From positions 89,440,651-89,504,650 of the forward strand of contig OY757026.1 in NCBI GenBank assembly GCA_963580285.1: a stretch of 64,000 bases of DNA, written 5' to 3'. Below the pieces are notes generated by a model that made no database searches, was not told the DNA's origin, and was given only the letters and a program-made list of their open reading frames with translations. The position numbers were made by a program, and so were the translations under genes. This DNA comes from Lucinisca nassula (lineage: Eukaryota; Mollusca; Bivalvia; Lucinida; Lucinidae). Below, one piece after another: positions 10,512 through 19,780 of the stretch (position 1 is its first letter; each line of letters starts with the position of its first letter).

Positions 10512-10735
10512 TATAGCAGAATACCTTTGTTTACAGCTCCGAAAATTGCGGACCTCAGCGGAAGTGACGTCACGCCGATTGTCCTTATAGCAGAATACCT
10601 TTGTTTACACCTCCGAAAATTGCGGGCCTCAGCGGAAGTGACGTCACGCTGATTGCCTTATAGCAGAATACCTTTGTTTACACCTCCGAAAATGGCGGAC
10701 CTCAGCGGAAGTGACGTCACGCCGATTGTCCTTAT
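10512..10735 (+). promoter_or_regulatory. three tandem copies of a CRE/ETS promoter-like module
   Basis: A unit of 73-74 bp (TATAGCAGAATACCTTTGTT ...) is repeated three times from 10512, 10586 and 10659. Each copy holds CGGAAGTGACGTCAC (10559, 10633, 10706), an ETS half-site fused to a full CRE palindrome. The third copy also has AAAATGGCGGAC (10689-10700), a good YY1 site mutated to AAAATTGCGG in the other two. These words are typical of animal housekeeping promoters. No gene starts downstream, so this may be a captured and amplified promoter. Function is inferred. Confidence 0.55.
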
Positions 10736-10749
10736 GAAATCAAATGGTT

Positions 10750-11190
10750 CTGATTCTCACCACTTTGCCTGGGTAGGCTTAGGATTGTGGACGAGAACGA
10801 GGATTGTGGCCATGTAAAATCGATTTAAGCCCCCCAGTGGAATTCGTTCCCGCAGATCGTTCCAAGGCGGTTCTTCTGTCGCGGTTTATTTTTGTTATTG
10901 TGTGTTTTGGGGTGTTTGTGTCGCTTATATTATTTTATTTTGGATAGCCTATTGGTCATTTTGTGGGAAAGTAACTGTTCTTTTGGCTTTCCGCTATTGA
11001 TGTTTCCATTAGGTCTGTTGTTTCATGTTTGTGTTTCTTTCCCTTTGGTGTCTCTGATGGGAGCTGTGGGTTGATTGTATCGATTCCTGATCATTGCGTC
11101 CACTTCTATTAGTCCTTCTAAGCGGTTTACCAGTACTCATGTGTGGTCAGTTTCAGCTCTGATCTATTTCTCCATGCCCCGATAGGCGGG
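10750..11190 (-). mobile_element. SINE copy split by repeat Z
   Basis: The plus strand has CACTTTGCCTGGGTAGGCTTA up to 10786 and continues at about 11119 with TTCTAAGCGGTTTACCAGTA and CCCCGATAGGCGGGG. Intact copies join these parts directly, so the segment between is an insertion. Confidence 0.7.
10787..11113 (+). mobile_element. dispersed repeat Z, uninterrupted copy
   Basis: It is present here as one piece inside a SINE, and at 206-291 plus 2089-2300 as a copy split by another insertion. It is about 330 bp and non-coding. It behaves as a mobile element, since it occurs inside a SINE, but I see no diagnostic ends. Confidence 0.6.
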
Positions 11191-11722
11191 GGCAAGAGTA
11201 CACACAGCATACCTTTATTTTGAAGAAGAGCGAAAAGTCATCAATAAGTCATCCCTATCGTACCGCCTCACCCGGCCTTATGATTAACCCTCATTCTAAT
11301 GCACTGTCATATGTAACGTGACGTCTGATTGGATAACGTCAAAATTATGCGACGGTATATCGGAAACCCGACGTCATTATGTAGCGCTTGCCGTTTTGTG
11401 CAAAATAGTACTGATTTCTAAGAAAACAACCGAATAAGTTCATCAGAATTGGGAAAAATATTGCAAAATTGTCTTTGGGGTGGTGGTAAATCGACGGGTT
11501 TACGGATGCAAATTCCGTTTTACGTTTATAAAAGTGCAGAAGCTTTCTGAAGCTGAAGTCCATGTGACTACCACAGGATAGTTGGAAATCCAGGTGTCGC
11601 CGTAAAGCGAAATTTCCGACCGTAGAACCACCGACTAACCTCCCCAAATGACAATTTTGAATACAGTTATCCCCTGAGTGGCTGGCAATGCCATTGCCTT
11701 TATCTCGAACAACTTTTCATCA
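11191..11722. other. unassigned sequence with a weak 100-codon frame
   Basis: A minus-strand open frame of 100 codons (11345-11647) has no motif I recognise and no supporting neighbour. I do not call it a gene. CGAC/GTCG words are frequent; nothing else stands out. Confidence 0.35.
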
Positions 11723-11790
11723 GAATCAATTTTGTTACTGGTGACAGGTCAAATGACATCATTCATACACCATTCATAAATACATCCATG
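11723..11790. repeat. fragment shared with the LINE 3' region at 2400-2465
   Basis: TTTGTTACTGGTGACA and AAATGACAT ... CATTCATACACCA occur here and at 2424-2460, downstream of the broken LINE. This is probably a 3'-UTR remnant of the same LINE family. Confidence 0.5.
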
Positions 11791-12004
11791 TTCCCAGAGA
11801 TGTTCGAGCCACATACGTTCGACTGTAGGACAGTGACAATTTTTCAGGTACAGCTAGGGCAAATAACTCAATAACTCTATATCTACAACTCAATTAAAGG
11901 CAGATAACTCGGAAGTCCTTGGCCACAGAATGCTACCTTTAATAGTCTTTATCTTTCATGGTCTTTATGAGAAATTTCATCATCTTCATATATTATACTA
12001 TATA

Positions 12005-12475
12005 TAGAAAAAGAATTTTATCACATGTCTGAGAATATAATAACCCCATGCATTAAATTGGATAATCCATTTGTGGATTAAATATGCTTAATTTGTCAGA
12101 TACCCCATAACGTTACACGTACAACATCCTTAACGACGTTGCGTTTACAAATGGAGGAATATTGACATTTTGTTAAAAATCGTTATTAAAATGCGTTTCA
12201 AATGTGATGCTCAGGTATTATTGAATTTCTTAAACTCGTTGAGTGAGTAAATGAATGTTTGAGTTTTACGCCTTACCACTAAAGAACAGCTAAGGTCATA
12301 CGGAGACGGGACGTCGGTTTAAAGACTCATCCGAAAGTCTGGTGAAGCCTGGGATCGATCTTGCGATCCCTGGTTTACAAGGCGAGTAGCATAACCACTA
12401 CACCACGGAGGCTTCTAAACTCGAGAAAAGGGACAGCCCCGCCTTTTATCCCCTTTCCTCAACTCGTTTAATAAA
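12005..12475. mobile_element. palindromic element P, split by a SINE
   Basis: It matches the reverse complement of 17074-17410: TTTATCACATG, GATTAAATATGC, CGTTACACGTAC, TTAACGACGTTGCGTTTACA, then a hairpin AATAC...CTCGTTTAATAAATT with a TTTTATCCCCTTTCCTC arm. The hairpin loop side is interrupted by the SINE at 12239-12415. Confidence 0.7.
12239..12415 (-). mobile_element. tRNA-derived SINE of V-SINE/RUDI type with 8-bp target duplication
   Basis: TAAACTCG flanks it on both sides (12231-12238 and 12416-12423). On the minus strand it starts GCCTCCGTGGTGTAGTGG, an A-box at 12395-12405. It continues with a B-box-like AGATCGATCCC (12351-12361) at normal tRNA spacing. The body then runs to GTCTCCGTATGACCTTAGCT and an AT-rich tail. 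The central block resembles the V-SINE core known from molluscs; the name is inference from memory of that family. Confidence 0.75.
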
Positions 12476-12644
12476 TTAAAAACAAAAACATGGACACTCA
12501 AGTCTACAGACACTGAAAAGGAACAGAACTTAATCAAAGTACTGACAGCCCTGGTGGGTCGATTGTCTCTTATTGAAGGCTGCAAAAATGTTCTGAACGA
12601 GAACTTAGACTGTTTCGTTTAACCCTTAAATTCCTCTACTGTAA

Positions 12645-12711
12645 GCAAACAGTGTATACCCTGATCAGACGCCGCATTCAGCGTCGCCTGATCTGGATCT
12701 ACACTGTTTGC
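12645..12711. repeat. 60-bp palindrome module
   Basis: GCAAACAGTGTATACCCTGA, TCAGACGCCGC and GATCTGGATCTACACTGTTT form the same hairpin as at 8606 and 9413. It stands alone here. Confidence 0.8.
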
Positions 12712-12902
12712 CAAACCCAACACATGATTCCAGTCCAGATTCTATAGATGACCCTCTTACGCAACACTGACCTCATAGCGATAAGAATGGCATGGTTGTT
12801 TTCTATAAATAACTGTTACCTGGAATTCCGTCAAGCCAGTGATAGTCATATGGACTTCAGCATTAGAAAGCTACTGCACTTTAATAACTTTGAGTCGACT
12901 AA

Positions 12903-14560
12903 TTAAGAAACAGATCAGCTCTAACTGTGATTTGTTGAGTAATAAATCACAGTTTGGAGGTCAGTTGTAAAGTAGACAAATCACAAGCGCGTAGCGCGCG
13001 TGATTTATCTACTTACAACTGACCGACAAACTGTGATTTATTACTCAACAAATCACAGACTAGAGCTGATCTATTTCGATTCTAACAGGCTGAAAATCGG
13101 CAATAATGCTGTTGTTTCCTTCAAAATCTCACAACTTTGCGCCATTGTTAGAAGAAATCCCGCTAAAATTATCGACTGAAACACATGCATTTATATCATT
13201 TTCTTACGTTTTCGATGCGATAAAATGACGTTACACCGTCTAACGTCAAGGAATCGACTAGTGACGTCATAAATTTGCAGCTTTGAATGACGTCACTCGT
13301 CACGCTCTTCCGAGCTGTGATTTGTTGCAGAATAAAACACAATTATTTTCCATTGCCTATATAGGCGCGCTGTGTTAGAATAAATAATCGACCAAAATTG
13401 ACAAAACTATGCCAGTTAATCCCGTATGTGTTTGCAAAATCGTAAGAAAATATATACGTGAAAAGCCAGTTACCGATCGAACAATAAGAGAGAACAGACG
13501 GAGTCCGTTAAGTATCACGTTGGTTTTACGACCCCGTCAACACTATTAAGGTCATTTTGGAGACGTTGTTTCCAATTTTGTGGGGCCCGACATTGAGATG
13601 AAATGATATCTCAAGCCCTGCCGACCAATGAAACCAAAAGGGTTTATATGCATGGACGGTCCGACTCGCACCAGTTTGCCTGGGCAGGCTTAGAGCCTCA
13701 AAGCGGGTTACCAGTACTCATGTGCGCGGTCGGTTTCACCTCTGCGTGGAAGCATTGTGCAACCCAATTTATTTCTTCAAGCCCAGATGGGGGTGATTAT
13801 TGTGTTGTGGGTATGCAAAAAGACTGCTGGTAAAGAACCAGATTTCGTCCTGTGTTTCACTGAATGAGCCCTCGACCCCCCCCCCCCCCCCCCCAAAAAA
13901 AAAAATACAAACAAGAAAAAAAAAAACTGTTAGGGAAAAAAGAATTCAACCATCACATAACCAGTGTCATGTCAACCTGTTTTTCAAAGAGAAAAATGGG
14001 CTTTGCAATGTATGAATTCCTTTAATTCTCTCTCAAGATCTATAGATCGTGGGTACTCAATAAAACATCATCAAAGAGACATTCTAACACAGCGCGCCTA
14101 TATAGGCAATGTAAAATAACTGTGTTTTATTCTGCAACAAATCACAGCTCGGAAGAGCGTAACGAGTGACGTCATTCAAAACTGCAAATTTATGACGTCA
14201 CTTGTCGATTCCCTTGACGTTGGACGGTGTAACGTCATATTCTTGCATCGAAAACGTTAGAAAAGGGTATAAATGCATGTGTTTCAGTCGATAATTTTAG
14301 CGGGATTTCTTCTAGCAATGGCGAAAAGTTGTGAGATTTTGAAGGAAACAACAGCATTATTGCCGAGTTTCAGCGTGTTAGAATCGAAATAGATCAGCTC
14401 TAATCTGTGATTTGTTGAGAAATAAATCATAGTTTGTCGGTCAGTTGTAAGTAGACAAATCACGCGCGCTACGCGCTCGTGATTTGTCTACTTTACAACT
14501 GACCTAGAAACTGTGATTTATTACTCAACAAATCACAGTTAGAGCTGATCTATTTCTTAA
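12903..14560. mobile_element. large foldback element with about 480-bp inverted arms, TTAA flanks
   Basis: Left arm 12907-13382 and right arm 14079-14556 are reverse complements of each other. Both carry TCAGCTCTAACTGTGATTTG, a second internal palindrome around GTAGACAAATCAC, TTTTAGCGGGATTTCTTCTA and its partner, GAATGACGTCACTCG and CCTATATAGGC. TTAA stands at both outer ends (12903-12906, 14557-14560). The centre (13383-14078) has no transposase; it holds a SINE, a C-run (about 13869-13893) and A-runs. TTAA suggests piggyBac-type integration, but the ends start GAAAYAGATC rather than CCC, so the class is uncertain. Confidence 0.75.
13517..13795 (-). mobile_element. SINE copy (300-bp family)
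   Basis: The plus strand carries the whole family order: GGTCATTTTGGAGACGTTG, GGGCCCGACATTGAGATGAA, GACCAATGAAACC, TTTGCCTGGGCAGGCTTAGA, GTCGGTTTCACCTCTGCGTG. It lies in the loop of the foldback element. Open frames through it are by-products. Confidence 0.8.
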
Positions 14561-14609
14561 GTATAACGGACATCCACGGCCCATGTTTGCAGCAGTTATA
14601 AGCAAAATA

Positions 14610-14849
14610 TTAACCCATAAAATGCAAATCACGACCATTGTCGCCTGCTTTGCCGTCTGTAGGTTAACTAAAAAGTTGTTTTGTTTTTTTTGCAAACACC
14701 GTGGACCCAGATAAGACTGTTCCTGTAGGCAGTCTGATCAGGGCCCATACTGTTTGCCTGTATGCAAAAATATTAAAGAAAAAAACAACCGAAAAAAAAA
14801 CAGCAGACGACATTTTCATAAGTAGTTTTCTCGGCACCTTAAGGGCTAA
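14610..14849. mobile_element. TTAA-flanked MITE, second piggyBac-like family
   Basis: The left end TTAACCCATAAAATGC and right end GGCACCTTAAGGGCTAA are inverted repeats. The interior contains a decayed palindrome module (GTGGACCCAGATAAGACTG ... CAGTCTGATCAGGGCCCATA). A related copy is at 21745-21961. Confidence 0.65.
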
Positions 14850-14870
14850 CAATTTCGTGTGATAAACACC

Positions 14871-14990
14871 CCTCTAAACTTTATAGAGAAAATTGAGGTT
14901 TACAGGGGTTTACATTATTTTCCTTATTTCTGCTCAACACATAGATTGTGGGAACTCGTTAGAAGCGCCTCAATGGCGGTATACATATTT
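14871..14990. mobile_element. MITE family M1, left arm only
   Basis: CCCCTCTAAACTTTATAGAG, GGGGTTTAC, TTATTTCTGCTC and AGATTGTGGGAACTCGTTAG match the left arm of the copy at 18851. The right arm is missing; a SINE starts directly after. Confidence 0.6.
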
Positions 14991-14993
14991 TGG

Positions 14994-15216
14994 TTTTGAT
15001 TGATTTGATGTTTAACGTCCTCGCCAACACTGTATAGGTCATTTTGGAGACGTTGCTTCCAATTTGTGGGACTCTTACCCGACATTGAGATGAAATGACA
15101 TCACAAACCCTGTCGACCAATGAAACCAATAGGGTTTATAAGCATGGACGGTCCGACTCGCAGGTTTAGATCCTCTAAGTGGTTTTCCAGTACTCGTGTG
15201 CGGTCGGTTTCCGCGG
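14994..15216 (-). mobile_element. SINE copy (300-bp family), head truncated
   Basis: The plus strand has TTTAACGTCCTCGCCAACAC, CATTTTGGAGACGTTGCTTC, GACCAATGAAACC and GTGCGGTCGGTTTC. It lies 90 bp from the stop codon of the glycosyltransferase gene, so it could be part of that gene's 3' region. Confidence 0.75.
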
Positions 15217-15308
15217 TATATATATTTACAAGAATACAACATGTAACATGGGTTGTCACATGGGTATGTTATTATTATGAAATGGATTCTCATTGAAGCC
15301 AGGTGTAA

Positions 15309-17015
15309 CTATAATTTCAGTAATTTTTCTTCATGTTGAAGAATAAATCTGCAAATTTCAGCAAACCGTCCGGTGCCGTTTTTACAATTGACCTCCGACT
15401 GCAACTCTTCCGGGTCAGGGTATGTAAAATGGATGGAATAAACATCTTTCCGCCAATCAAATGGCTGCTCGTCATTGAATGATTTAAAATCTGGATGGAA
15501 TGCTGGATGGCATTTTAAACGAAAACACATCACCTGAAGCCGCCTTTCAATATGTAAATATTCTGGATATTTTTCATATATTTTGTAAGGAAGCTGAACA
15601 GCATTATACAAGAAATCTGTAGATCTGTAATCTATTAACGCATCTTGCCATCGCTTCACAAAAGCTGATTTTCGTTTCGCCATGAAAACTCCTAAATTTA
15701 TAGTGTCTGGGAATCCAGGCTGTGGCATATGGTCATAATTGGCAATGGCATCATGACCTTTAGATATGACGTCATCAGGACTTTTCAGCCAAAGAACGTC
15801 CCAGTCCATGTATATTCCACCGTATTTTAAAAGAACTTCGGCTCGAACAATATCACTTCTGTGTTGAGTATATAACACTTTTTTCCCGAATATATAAAAT
15901 GGCTTTTCACGAATTATAATTTTCACCCTTTTGTCCTTTTTAGCTAATTCTAAGCGTTTGCCATGTAAGTCTCCATCACCATGAATTAGAACTGCATCTG
16001 GATTTAAAATAAAAAGAGTGCTCAAAATGCTCAAATACATCATGAAATCCATTTCTTTGCTGCCAAACCAAACGTAATGAACAATCTTTGGAATGTTACC
16101 CGGTAAAATTGGTCTCGGCTCCTTGATTTTGCGTGAACCATATAATAAATGCCGGGCTACGGCACCAAACTGTGTGTGTAACGTCAGTATGTCAACTGGA
16201 TGTAAAGAATTTTCAGCTACGTAGCAAGGGGTTATTGCGCTGTCTGTGTCATTGTTATTGATATCTGTTTTTGAGCAGAAAATTTGGCCTTTTGTACTAT
16301 AATCCTTGCCAAAATGTTTAATGAGATGCCTTAGGTTTTGTTCATGATAGTTTCCAAAAGCCACTGCAACTTCTGCCTCTGACTCTTCCTCTGTCTTGAA
16401 AATAACAGAAAATTTTTTCCGTCTCTCAGCGAGAATGTGACGAGTCAAAACAACATCACGTGCGACATAAATCCCGCCCCTGTCGTCAAGCACAGCTAGT
16501 CCAAACCGAAAGCCACACCCATGTTCATTCCCATCCCAGTGTCGAGGGAGTGGCTTAGCAACGAACGCAGGAATGGATTTCTGTAGCTCATCAATCCAGT
16601 TGTCGTATTTGTCCGATTTTAATGGATACTGGTGGTGAAATTCCAAAATATCCGGCCGTAGTACTTTCCAGATGCTCAGAATTCCAAGATACTGTTTAAA
16701 TTCTAAGGTTTTGTTTGAACACCAAACATAATGCACTGTATTTGGAATTTTAGCTTTGAGCAAATCATCTATTTCTGTTTCTACCATACCTTCGAACTCA
16801 TGAAGAACTTTACTAGAATGTATTGTATCTAAATGACGTTTCCTGTCTTTAAGGTGAAGAGCTTCTCTCATGATCGCATTGCTATTATTATTGATATTGT
16901 CAAGTGTACAAAATGCTGCTATTTCATACAAGATAGTCAAAAACGCAATAGCACACAATGAAGTCACGACGCATATCCTTGTCCGAAATTTAAATTTTCT
17001 AGACTTCATTGTCAT
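15309..17015 (-). CDS. type II membrane glycosyltransferase with two GT32-like domains
   Basis: A single uninterrupted frame of 568 codons starts at ATG 17015. A short basic N-terminus (KSRKFKFRTR) and a hydrophobic segment at about residues 13-37 make a signal anchor, so the enzyme should sit in the Golgi with a luminal C-terminus. Two copies of a sugar-transferase (Gly_transf_sug/GT32-like) fold follow, each opening with a matching block: IPNTVHYVW (90-98) and IPKIVHYVW (308-316). The second copy has GGIYMDWDV with the catalytic DWD at residues 404-406. The first has GGIYVARDV at 180-188, where the leading Asp is Ala, so it is probably non-catalytic. Known DXD enzymes of this type transfer a sugar from a nucleotide donor using a metal ion. 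Donor and acceptor here are unknown. No introns are seen, suggesting an old retrocopy or a naturally intronless molluscan family. A truncated copy lies at 49182-50390. Confidence 0.88.
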   Translation of the reverse strand: MTMKSRKFKFRTRICVVTSLCAIAFLTILYEIAAFCTLDNINNNSNAIMREALHLKDRKRHLDTIHSSKVLHEFEGMVETEIDDLLKAKIPNTVHYVWCSNKTLEFKQYLGILSIWKVLRPDILEFHHQYPLKSDKYDNWIDELQKSIPAFVAKPLPRHWDGNEHGCGFRFGLAVLDDRGGIYVARDVVLTRHILAERRKKFSVIFKTEEESEAEVAVAFGNYHEQNLRHLIKHFGKDYSTKGQIFCSKTDINNNDTDSAITPCYVAENSLHPVDILTLHTQFGAVARHLLYGSRKIKEPRPILPGNIPKIVHYVWFGSKEMDFMMYLSILSTLFILNPDAVLIHGDGDLHGKRLELAKKDKRVKIIIREKPFYIFGKKVLYTQHRSDIVRAEVLLKYGGIYMDWDVLWLKSPDDVISKGHDAIANYDHMPQPGFPDTINLGVFMAKRKSAFVKRWQDALIDYRSTDFLYNAVQLPYKIYEKYPEYLHIERRLQVMCFRLKCHPAFHPDFKSFNDEQPFDWRKDVYSIHFTYPDPEELQSEVNCKNGTGRFAEICRFILQHEEKLLKL

Positions 17016-17073
17016 ATAAAATCGTTTTCAGCTATCCACAGAAATGATATTAAATAGAGGATCTTACGTGAGT

Positions 17074-17410
17074 GTTCATGTATTATTGAATTTATTAAAC
17101 GAGTTGAGGAAAAGGGATAAAATGCGTTTTATCCCTTTTCCTCGACGAGTTTAAAAATTCAATAATACATGAGCACGAATGCAAGATTCTATTTCTCATT
17201 TGACATTTAAAATGCATTTTATTCACGACTGTTTACAAAAATGTCAATATTCTGCCTTTTGTAAACGCGACGTCGTTAAGGACGCCGTACATATAACGTT
17301 ACGGGACGTATCTAGCTAATTTGCACATTTAATCCACTAAAAGATTATCGAATTTATTACATGGCGTTATTACACTCTCAGACGCGACGTCATATGATAA
17401 ACATAGTTAC
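17074..17410. mobile_element. palindromic element P, intact hairpin
   Basis: A hairpin of about 45 bp per arm (17074-17175) is formed by GTATTATTGAATTT, AACGAGTTGAGGAAAAGGGA and their complements around TAAAATGCG. The rest matches 12005-12240 in reverse orientation. It lies within 100 bp upstream of the glycosyltransferase start, so it probably sits in that gene's promoter or 5' UTR. Confidence 0.7.
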
Positions 17411-17516
17411 TTCACTCTTTATCAGATGCGCAGTGACAAGTAAAAGTCTGTCTCCAGCCATAAGGAGGAGAATCGACGATAACTAAAGGGATATAATGTT
17501 CGTTATATCTTGGTTT

Positions 17517-17930
17517 AAACATATGTTATGGGTACTTGTTAGAGTCGCTTCAATGAGGCGATTCTAACAAGTACCTCCGCCCCGGCCCATCGGGGCTTAG
17601 AGAAATAGATGGGTCTGCATGGTGCTTCCACGCAGATCTGAAACTGACCACATGAGAGTACTGGTAAACATCTTAGAAGGTCCAAGCCTGCCCAGGCAAA
17701 GTGGTGTGAGTCAGACTGTCCAGTGCGTTTAAGACTTTTGCTTTCATTGGGTGGCAGGGCTTGATATGTCATTTCATCTCAATGCTGGATAAAAGTTTCC
17801 ACAAGATTGGAAGCGACCTCCCAAAATTACCTATATAGTGTTGACGAGGACGTTAAACCTCAAATCAAAGAAACAAACAAAATTTAACAAGTACCCACAA
17901 CATTTGTTTCATGTAGAAATAAGAAAAAAA
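17517..17930. mobile_element. MITE family M1, split by a SINE
   Basis: TTATGGGTACTTGTTAGAGT, CGCTTCAATGAGGCGATTCT and AACAAGTACC form the central hairpin. The outer arm resumes after 17884 with CCCACAACATTTGTTTCATG and TAGAAATAAG. The segment between is a SINE with its target duplication. Confidence 0.7.
17576..17884 (+). mobile_element. SINE, full-length reference copy with 11-bp target duplication
   Basis: TAACAAGTACC stands on both sides (17565-17575 and 17885-17895), inside a recognisable MITE hairpin. The 309-bp body runs from CGCCCCGGCCCATCGGGGC through GTGCTTCCACGCAGATCTGA, GCCTGCCCAGGCAAAGTGG and CATTTCATCTCAATGCTGG to GACGTTAAACCTCAAATC and an A-rich AAACAAACAAA tail. Tail and duplication fix the sense strand and show retroposition. 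The 3' block resembles the V-SINE core. I cannot assign the head to a tRNA. Confidence 0.85.
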
Positions 17931-18850
17931 TAATCCATTAATCATCCATTTTTCTTCTCTTTAGCCGGAGCTATGCTTCAGGCATGCCGCTATACGCTCA
18001 GTGAAGACTCGACTCGGTCTGCGAATCTTATCACTCTGAATACAACAGCCCCTGACTACCTGAAGAGATCTACATGACACATAGCGAAGACTGAGATCAG
18101 ACTGCGCAATTTTCGCTGTTCGCTCATGCACGAAGTCACTTTATTTATTTTTTTAATTTATTTTTTTTTTAACTTTTGCGTCCCACAATTACTCTTCTGG
18201 CTTTGAATTGCTAATGACAACAAAACGTGTCGCACATTATGGCGAAAGTACACACTTAAGAAAGGGGGATAAGCAGTTGATTTGCAGTTGAATGCTGTAG
18301 GATGCTTGGTAAAGGCTCAGGCAAAACTATTTAGACCATATGGAGCCGGACAGGTTGCCAAACCACATCTTTTCCCGGAAAAGCTTATGCACATGACGTA
18401 ATTGTGACGTCACATCAACCTCGTTACAACGACATGACATTTATGCAACGTCACATCTACGTCGCTGCAACTTCATGAGGATGACGTTGCACTGACGTTG
18501 ATTTGACGTTGCCCTAGCGACGTGTGCCTGCTGGGTAAGCGGTTAACCAGTACAGTGTACATTTTTTTCACCAGAAACTGACAACGGTCCTCCAGGAGGA
18601 TGGGGCCGGGAAAATGACAGCAGAAAAGATTTCACGAATAATCAACGACCAGAATTTTCCCGACCAGGCGTGCATCGTGTCCGTAACCTAATCAGACGCG
18701 CACCCGATTGAGCAGCGGGACCGGCTTGCAGTAGGAGAAAATTTAATAGAAAAAAAAAATCCTGTCGATTGCCCCAACCGGCGATTAATCCCACAGTCCT
18801 TTGGTCACAAAACAAGCGAGACACCACTTGAGCGCATCACGAAGCCACAC
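17931..18850. other. non-coding sequence with an ACGT/GACGTT-rich patch
   Basis: No gene is seen. At about 18385-18535 GTGACGTCACATC, ACGTCGCTGCAAC and GACGTTGATTTGACGTTGCC recur, ending near GCCTGCTGGGT. A similar AACGTTGC...GACGTTGATTTGACATTG string occurs in each 2,132-bp array unit (27092-27126 in the first), so this is a dispersed motif cluster. Confidence 0.5.
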
Positions 18851-19390
18851 ATATATAATTCTGACCCGCTTGAACCCCACCTTTATATAGTAAAACTGGG
18901 GTTTGCAGGGGTAAACCTTATTTTTCTTATTTCTGCTCTAAAATATACACATGTGGACACAAAACCGTTCAAACTTCTATGAAATAACTTTCAATGAATC
19001 TCTTTGCATCAAGTTAGTTTGACAAGCAAATGTCATTCATGAAAGAGTTCTAAAACTAGATCAAGCAATTGATTGGTCTCATTTTGGAAAACACTTTCTG
19101 ATTGACATTTGAAATGTATTTTGATTGGACAGTGTAGGAGTCAGCAATGAAATGTACACCACCTTGTGTTTTGAATTTATTTCTGTCTGACAGCTGTTAG
19201 GATATATTGAATGATGTTTCAAGTCAGAAGGAAATGAAGCTCATCAAAGTTTGAACGCTTTTGTGTCCACAGGTGTAGATTGTGTGTACTCGTATGAACC
19301 GCCGCGATGAGGCGGTGCTGATCGAGGCGGTGCTTACGAGTATCCACAATCTATAGTTTGAGTAGAAATAAGAAAAATATCACAATTTTT
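18851..19390. mobile_element. MITE family M1, split by a TA-target MITE
   Basis: The left arm (CCCACCTTTATATAGTAAAA, TTATTTCTGCTCTAAAATAT) ends at 18947. The right part resumes at 19276 with TAGATTGTGTGTACTCG, a hairpin around CCGCCGCGATGAGGCGG, and TATAGTTTGAGTAGAAATAA. The M1 copy at 14940 reads through the site without the insert. Confidence 0.75.
18948..19275. mobile_element. Tc1/mariner-like MITE (328 bp, TA target)
   Basis: TA flanks both ends (18946-18947, 19276-19277). The ends CACATGTGGACACAAAACCG and GCGTTTTGTGTCCACAGGTG-type form an inverted repeat of about 25 bp continuing through GTTCAAACTT. A second copy in opposite orientation is at 21043-21382. TA duplication fits Tc1/mariner. 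No transposase. Confidence 0.8.
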
Positions 19391-19436
19391 TTTCATCTTA
19401 AAATTTTCGCTTTTTTTCGGCAGTAACACTTACAAT

Positions 19437-19625
19437 GTTTAAATTCCTGGTCGGGGCACTCGACTATCCCAGCATTTATGTACATATGGGACCCATATGG
19501 ACAATTAGCCCATATGGGTCCCAAATGGGCCCATATTTTTTTGGTATATATAAGACCCATTTGGGTTCCATATTGAGCATATGGGTCCCATATGGATCCC
19601 AGTTGCAAAACCCATACGGGACCCC
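19437..19625. repeat. CCCATATGGG palindrome cluster
   Basis: Variants of CATATGGGTCCC and its complement recur at least eight times in about 150 bp, in both orientations. Both strands are open here for that reason; neither frame looks like a protein. Confidence 0.8.
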
Positions 19626-19780
19626 TATTGAAACCCTTTTGTTTGCTGGTAAGGCAAGACTAAAATACTTTTAAACCAAAGTGCCTATCGAGCGTGACCT
19701 TTTTTTTTTCTAAGTAGCCCCTTTCCGCTTTGGGAAGGGACTTGAGGTGAACCGTCAGACCACGACATATTTTCCGCCAA

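Noticed and set aside
11345..11647. 100-codon minus-strand frame
   Set aside because: No recognisable domain, no neighbour, no second copy. Could be chance.
19393..19674. Overlapping frames on both strands
   Set aside because: Both are explained by the CATATGGG palindromes.
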